From CALCNS01 sp937897315 (lineage in GTDB: Bacteria; Bacillota; JAAYKD01): DNA of 10,077 bases. Both the position numbers and the translations under genes were made by a program. Below the pieces are notes generated by a model. The model was not told the origin of the DNA and made no database searches. It was given only the letters and a program-made list of their open reading frames with translations. Each line of letters begins with the position of its first letter. Position 1 is the first letter of the stretch. Shown in pieces: positions 6,805 through 10,077 of this stretch. The stretch spans positions 1 to 10,077 of the forward strand of contig DAINOJ010000028.1 of the NCBI GenBank assembly GCA_036744005.1. The letters run 5' to 3'.

Positions 6805-7691
6805 TGGATGGGTCCGGACACATCATGCGGTCGATGCATATCCCGATGTGTCACTTGAGCTTGATATCCCATACTACGAAACTCTTCGGTCAATTTTTCG
6901 GCGATGGTGACGGAACGGTGGCGCCCTCCGGTACAACCAATGGCGATCACTAAAGAGTCTTTGCCTTCTTGCTTATAGTTGGGCAACAAAAAAGTCATAA
7001 AATCAATGAGTTTATCGTAGAAAGTTTGGCTCATCGGCCAATTCATCACATAGGAAGCGACAGCAGGGCTCAAACCGGTGTGCGCTTTTAAATCATCCAC
7101 CCAATGAGGATTGGGCATAAAGCGAACATCGAAGACCAAATCCGCATCCATGGGTAACCCATATTTAAACCCAAAGGATAATACTTGAATTTTCAGATTT
7201 TTTTTCTTTTCCTCTCGTAAGAAGAGGCTTTGTATGGATTCTCTAAACTGATGGGGATTGTTGTGTGAAGAATCAATAATGTAGTTTGCCTTCCCTTTGA
7301 GAAAGCTCAACTGACTTCGTTCTTTCATGATTCCTTCCGGAAGACGACCGTCGGGCATGAGGGGATGAGGCCGACGAGACTCTTTATAACGGCGTATCAA
7401 AATATCATCATTGGCTTCTAGAAACAGAATCTCATAAGCAATGTTCTCTGCTTCCAATTGTTTGAGTGCATTCAGAATAGTGAGAAACATTTCGCCGCCG
7501 CGGATATCGACGCAGATTGCAATCTTTGTGATATGCGGGGAGGAATCATAGAGCATATGAACCAATTGAGGTAAGAGCATGGGAGGCAGGTTATCGACGC
7601 AGAAAAACTCGAGGTCTTCCAGTGCTCTTAAGGCTGTAGACTTCCCAGCTCCCGACATTCCGGTTAAAATCACCAATTGCTTTTCAGCCAA
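6801..7691 (-). CDS. rapZ: RapZ/YvcJ, P-loop nucleotide-binding regulatory protein
   Basis: RapZ-family NTPase. In E. coli it is the adapter that directs RNase E to the GlmZ small RNA and so controls glucosamine-6-phosphate synthase. In Gram-positives YvcJ hydrolyses nucleotides and its target is less clear. The 296-residue length is typical. Walker A GMSGAGKST is at 11-19. Other blocks are FCVDNLPP (30-37), RRYKESRRPHPL (100-111), SFGFKYG (172-178), DVRFMPNPHW (188-197) and the C-terminal GCTGGRHRSV (252-261), a proposed RNA/metabolite site in RapZ. The start is TTG at 7691: AGGAGG (7700-7705) is 8 bases upstream and no ATG fits. It is the first gene of the operon behind an extended -10 promoter. 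Confidence 0.96.
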   Translation of the reverse strand: MAEKQLVILTGMSGAGKSTALRALEDLEFFCVDNLPPMLLPQLVHMLYDSSPHITKIAICVDIRGGEMFLTILNALKQLEAENIAYEILFLEANDDILIRRYKESRRPHPLMPDGRLPEGIMKERSQLSFLKGKANYIIDSSHNNPHQFRESIQSLFLREEKKKNLKIQVLSFGFKYGLPMDADLVFDVRFMPNPHWVDDLKAHTGLSPAVASYVMNWPMSQTFYDKLIDFMTFLLPNYKQEGKDSLVIAIGCTGGRHRSVTIAEKLTEEFRSMGYQAQVTHRDMHRPHDVSGPIQ

Positions 7692-7699
7692 AGGAATCC

Positions 7700-7705
7700 C
7701 CTCCT
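7700..7705 (-). promoter_or_regulatory. Ribosome binding site fixing the rapZ TTG start
   Basis: AGGAGG on the minus strand lies 8 bases from TTG 7691. This supports the weak start codon, since no ATG or GTG lies near. Confidence 0.8.
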
Positions 7706-7730
7706 ATTTGTCTATACTCCATCATTCGCC

Positions 7731-7739
7731 ATCATAACA
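7731..7739 (-). promoter_or_regulatory. Extended -10 promoter of the rapZ-yvcK-lgt operon
   Basis: The minus strand reads TGTTATGAT, a TGn extension plus a -10 with five of six matches to TATAAT. No good -35 lies 17 bases further up, which is common for extended -10 promoters. The expected start near 7724 leaves a leader of about 33 bases before the rapZ TTG. Confidence 0.55.
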
Positions 7740-7763
7740 ATGAAACCCTTATGCTAGGCGTGA

Positions 7764-7779
7764 ATATTTTTAAAAATAT
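7764..7779. promoter_or_regulatory. AT-only 16-bp perfect palindrome, possible operator
   Basis: ATATTTTTAAAAATAT is a perfect palindrome centred at 7771.5. It lies between the two divergent promoters and touches the expected -35 position of the gltS promoter. It could bind a dimeric regulator, act as a curved or UP-like AT element, or be chance in an AT-rich gap. Confidence 0.4.
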
Positions 7780-7798
7780 GGCTCTACCAAAGAAGATA

Positions 7799-7807
7799 TG
7801 CTATACT
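7799..7807 (+). promoter_or_regulatory. Extended -10 promoter of gltS
   Basis: TGCTATACT combines the TGn extension with a -10 TATACT (five of six). The -35 region (about 7779-7784) is a poor match. A start near 7814 gives a leader of about 23 bases with AAGGAGGTG before the GTG start. Confidence 0.6.
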
Positions 7808-7836
7808 AAAAGTCGATTCAAGGAAGGAGGTGCCGC

Positions 7837-9054
7837 GTGACCATCGTTTTAAATTCCTCTATAAGTCTCGCCTTATCTCTATTCCTCTATGTAATTGGTC
7901 AAAAATTAGTGCATAACATTCGCTTTTTGAAACGAGCCCTTATACCCGGTCCAGTGATTGGCGGGCTTCTATTCTCCATTTTACATTGGGTGTTACGCTC
8001 CTTACAACTAGCTCAATTCAGAATCGATACAACCTGGCAAATTCCGGCGATGTCGGTTTTCTTTGCATCAGTTGGTTTGTCGATTGCTTTTCAACGCAAA
8101 ACAAAACTCGGTCCCCGTGCGATGAAATATTGGTTGCTCTGCGCCATGGTGATTTTCGGACAAAATCTTCTGGGCGTAGGATTGGCTGTTTTGTTAGGTA
8201 TCGCACCTTTTCTCGGTGTTTTGGCCGGTTCTGCTTCCATGGTTGGGGGTCATGGTCTGGCGGTTTCAGTCGGTCCCACGGCCGAAGCCCTCGGTATTGC
8301 GGGAGCTCAAGCAGTGGCTGTGGCAACCGCCACTTTTGGCCTCATCGCCGGTGCTTTTTTGGGTGGTCCCACCGCCCGAAACCTCATCGAGCATTTACCG
8401 ATACCGAATCCGCCAAAAAACACTCTCTCCGCACCGCTGCCATCCAACGCTTCGAAGGCAGGCTCTTCAGAGAACCCATCGTCGATGACAAAGAAAACCT
8501 TGGTCTCTCATGCTCTTTTGTTTGCGGGGTTGTATACCCTTAGCTCACTTTCTGTCCCGCTTCTGGAGTCTTGGTTTCCCGGGCTACAAATACCGGCTTC
8601 CGTGTTGTCCATGATCCTAGGTTTAGCTGCAGGAGCAGTACTTCGCCAGAATCCTTTCTTCTCTTTACATCAGGGAACCACAGAATGGTATCAGAATGCC
8701 TCATTGGCCATCTTTCTATCTATGGCCTCCATGTCATTGGCTTTATGGGAGTTAGCTGCATTGGCACTGCCAATATTCCTCATTTTATTGGCACAGTGCG
8801 TTTTCACAGTAACATTTAGTATGAAAGTGACCTTCCCTTTCATGGGAGGTGATTATAATGCTGCCGTCATGGCATCAGGTATGATCGGACATGCTTTGGG
8901 AGCCACTCCAACAGCTCTTGCTAACATGGAAACCATTGTGGAGCAACATGGCCCAGCGCAAGATGCATTTCTACTTGTCCCTTTGGGAGGTGGCTTTTTA
9001 GGGGATTTAATCAATGTCCCAGTCGTTTTATTCCTTCTAAACTTCTTATTATAA
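7837..9054 (+). CDS. gltS: Sodium/glutamate symporter
   Basis: Inner-membrane Na+-coupled glutamate importer of the ESS family. The 405-residue length is normal. The two inverted repeats carry the family hairpin motifs: GSASMVGGHG at 131-140 and GHALGATPTALANM at 351-364. Further matches are LIPGPVIGG (35-43) in the first helices and GGFLGDLINVP (385-395) at the C-terminus. Hydrophobic helices fill the protein except for a central polar loop of about 182-218 rich in Pro, Ser and Asn, which links the two halves. The start is GTG 7837, with AGGAGG (7825-7830) 6 bases upstream. No terminator is seen after it, so the gene at 9122, 67 bases on, may be co-transcribed. Family assignment is firm; exact substrate preference is inferred. 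Confidence 0.95.
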   Translation: MTIVLNSSISLALSLFLYVIGQKLVHNIRFLKRALIPGPVIGGLLFSILHWVLRSLQLAQFRIDTTWQIPAMSVFFASVGLSIAFQRKTKLGPRAMKYWLLCAMVIFGQNLLGVGLAVLLGIAPFLGVLAGSASMVGGHGLAVSVGPTAEALGIAGAQAVAVATATFGLIAGAFLGGPTARNLIEHLPIPNPPKNTLSAPLPSNASKAGSSENPSSMTKKTLVSHALLFAGLYTLSSLSVPLLESWFPGLQIPASVLSMILGLAAGAVLRQNPFFSLHQGTTEWYQNASLAIFLSMASMSLALWELAALALPIFLILLAQCVFTVTFSMKVTFPFMGGDYNAAVMASGMIGHALGATPTALANMETIVEQHGPAQDAFLLVPLGGGFLGDLINVPVVLFLLNFLL

Positions 9055-9121
9055 AGGAAAAGGCTTTCTACACGGCGAATTTTGTGTCGATATATTCAAA
9101 GGATAGTAAGGAGAGAATCGC

Positions 9122-9997
9122 ATGAGCAATGTCAAATTGTTTTGGATGGATGAGGAACGATATGAAGAACTGCGTATGGATGAAACCCTCATCGGTGCAC
9201 CTCAAAAAAAGCAAATTGAAGCCAATCTAGATGTATTGTTTGGTTTACGATTCATTACCGGTAACTATCCTATGGAGCATGATGTCATCGATACCTTAGC
9301 ACTGGACTATAACATGCAACCTGTGATCTTGATTTACCGCTCTACCCCGATGCAGAATCCCATTAGTCGGGGCTTGAACGCCATGGCTTGGATGCAAAAA
9401 CATCAAAGTGAGGTTCGCTTGCTCATCCTTCACCATTTAGGAGCTGATGTCGCGGAAAAAGTGCAGTGGCAACAACCTCGTTTGCTGTGCCTCAGCGATT
9501 TTTATAGTGAATCCGAAATCAGCGCTGCAGCATTTACCTCTGTCGCTTTAGAATTATTGAGCTGCCATTACCATGGAGAAAATTTGTTATCTGTGGAGCG
9601 ATTACCTTTACCACATCTCTTAGGCCGTCATCATCCCTTCCAAAAGGAAATCGACACGTTCCTCGAGATGGCTACTTCGCGACAACAACAACTCTATAAA
9701 GAATTGGTGGCTTTACTCCATACCCAAGGAGATGATATGCGCGCCAGTTTCTTAAACAAGCAAATCATCTGGACACGTTTACGGGATATCGCCCGCATCA
9801 CCTTCCAAGACGATGTCATGCAAGTTCGCTTAAACTTGCCGCCAGAAGCCATCCTCATTGATGAAATGAATCACGAATTTGTGACCAATAATACCTTACA
9901 AGAAAACGAATTTGGCAGTGTTTTGCTGAACCTTCGCAATAGTGAAGAGCTTCTGTTGTGTAGTGAGCTCATCCTGCGAGCATATCGGTTTAACTAA
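9122..9997 (+). CDS. Divergent PD-(D/E)XK-like plus DUF5655-type protein, nuclease site apparently lost
   Basis: A 291-residue soluble protein. From remembered family patterns, residues about 25-145 resemble the N-terminal PD-(D/E)XK-like domain found in DUF5655 proteins: a leader (IEANLDVLFGLRFI, 32-45), VIDTLALD (55-62), a core strand VILIYRS (68-74), a helix (81-93), and WQQPRLLCLSDFYSESEISA (116-135). Residues about 170-290 resemble the DUF5655 domain, with the ITFQ strand (226-229), VRLNLPP (235-241) and the closing LILRAYRF (283-290). Relatives usually carry IEYK at the core strand; here it is IYR, so Glu and Lys are replaced by I71 and R73 while D57 remains. Nuclease activity is therefore doubtful. 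The start ATG 9122 has AAGGAG 8 bases upstream. Its role is unknown. The domain assignment is moderately sure and made without a search. Confidence 0.7.
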   Translation: MSNVKLFWMDEERYEELRMDETLIGAPQKKQIEANLDVLFGLRFITGNYPMEHDVIDTLALDYNMQPVILIYRSTPMQNPISRGLNAMAWMQKHQSEVRLLILHHLGADVAEKVQWQQPRLLCLSDFYSESEISAAAFTSVALELLSCHYHGENLLSVERLPLPHLLGRHHPFQKEIDTFLEMATSRQQQLYKELVALLHTQGDDMRASFLNKQIIWTRLRDIARITFQDDVMQVRLNLPPEAILIDEMNHEFVTNNTLQENEFGSVLLNLRNSEELLLCSELILRAYRFN

Positions 9998-10077
9998 GCG
10001 AACAAGAAAGCTGGCAACCTTTTTGAACTGCTACCCGTCAAGAGGACACTGAAATAAAATAAGGATTACACGGCACG
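9998..10077. other. 3' flank of the 9122 gene, no gene seen before the possible IS end
   Basis: Bases 9998-10023 hold no open frame and only a poor 4-pair stem before a short T-run (10019-10023), too weak to call a terminator. From 10024 on the sequence looks like the end of an insertion sequence. Confidence 0.4.
10024..10077 (+). mobile_element. Possible terminal repeat of an IS3-family element, cut by window edge
   Basis: TGAACTGCTACCC starting at 10024, followed by GTCAAGAGGACACT, resembles the terminal inverted repeats of IS3-family (IS150-like) elements, which commonly read TGnACTG..CCC, then a spacer, then GGACA. The A-rich stretch with AAGGAT after it would suit the leader before orfA, which would lie outside the window. 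The call rests on about 27 bases of remembered pattern; the other end and the target duplication are not visible. Confidence 0.4.

Noticed and set aside
6371..6826. 151-codon minus-strand frame overlapping the start of yvcK
   Set aside because: It is a shifted frame of yvcK. The yvcK frame continues through this region with helices and the conserved VIGGGSG block.
8018..8326. 102-codon minus-strand frame opposite gltS
   Set aside because: Pro/Arg/Gln-rich antisense frame with no ribosome site.
7986..8543. 185-codon plus-strand frame inside gltS
   Set aside because: It is a +1 shadow of gltS, rich in Cys, Arg and Ser with no membrane pattern; the gltS frame carries both symporter motifs.
9055..9121. 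Promoter or terminator between gltS and the 9122 gene
   Set aside because: TATATT (9091-9096) resembles a -10 but has no usable -35 or TG extension, and no stable stem with a T-run is present.
1..10077. CRISPR array, tRNA, rRNA or phage genes
   Set aside because: No regularly spaced direct repeats, cloverleaf-like segments, rRNA signatures or phage structural genes were seen on either strand.

Overview
The window looks like chromosomal DNA from a Bacillota (Firmicutes) bacterium of moderate GC, roughly the mid-40s percent by eye. The signs are strong AGGAGG-type ribosome sites, TTG and GTG starts, a rapZ-yvcK pair of the Gram-positive kind, and T-tailed intrinsic terminators. Clostridia or Negativicutes would fit, but I cannot fix the class from sequence alone. 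Most of the window is ordinary housekeeping and transport. I do not see a clear new multi-gene system.

Left part (1-1970): a nearly complete MATE-type efflux transporter on the minus strand runs off the left edge. Upstream of it, on the same strand, is a small four-helix membrane protein of unknown function, and a T-tailed terminator separates the two. Acetate kinase (ackA) is divergent from the small gene and has a good sigma-70-type promoter. It ends in a perfect 19-bp stem terminator that also faces the convergent operon to its right.

Centre (3233-7691, minus strand): a tight five-gene operon reading rapZ, yvcK (glmR), lgt, an M24 Xaa-Pro-type peptidase and a small four-helix membrane protein. 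rapZ and yvcK overlap by 4 bp (ATGA), and the other gaps are 9-29 bp. The first two genes belong to nucleotide-sugar and cell-envelope control and lgt to lipoprotein maturation. The usual third partner, whiA, is not there. YvcK carries an N-terminal membrane extension.

Right part (7700-10077): a short intergenic region holds two divergent extended -10 promoters and an AT-only palindrome. It leads into gltS (sodium/glutamate symporter) and then a two-domain protein that resembles the PD-(D/E)XK-like plus DUF5655 family but seems to have lost the E-x-K part of the nuclease active site. The last about 54 bases look like the terminal repeat of an IS3-family element whose transposase would lie outside the window.

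The most unusual items are the apparently inactive nuclease-like protein, the modified rapZ-yvcK operon with a membrane-anchored YvcK, the MATE gene lacking a standard start next to a good Shine-Dalgarno sequence, and the possible insertion sequence end.
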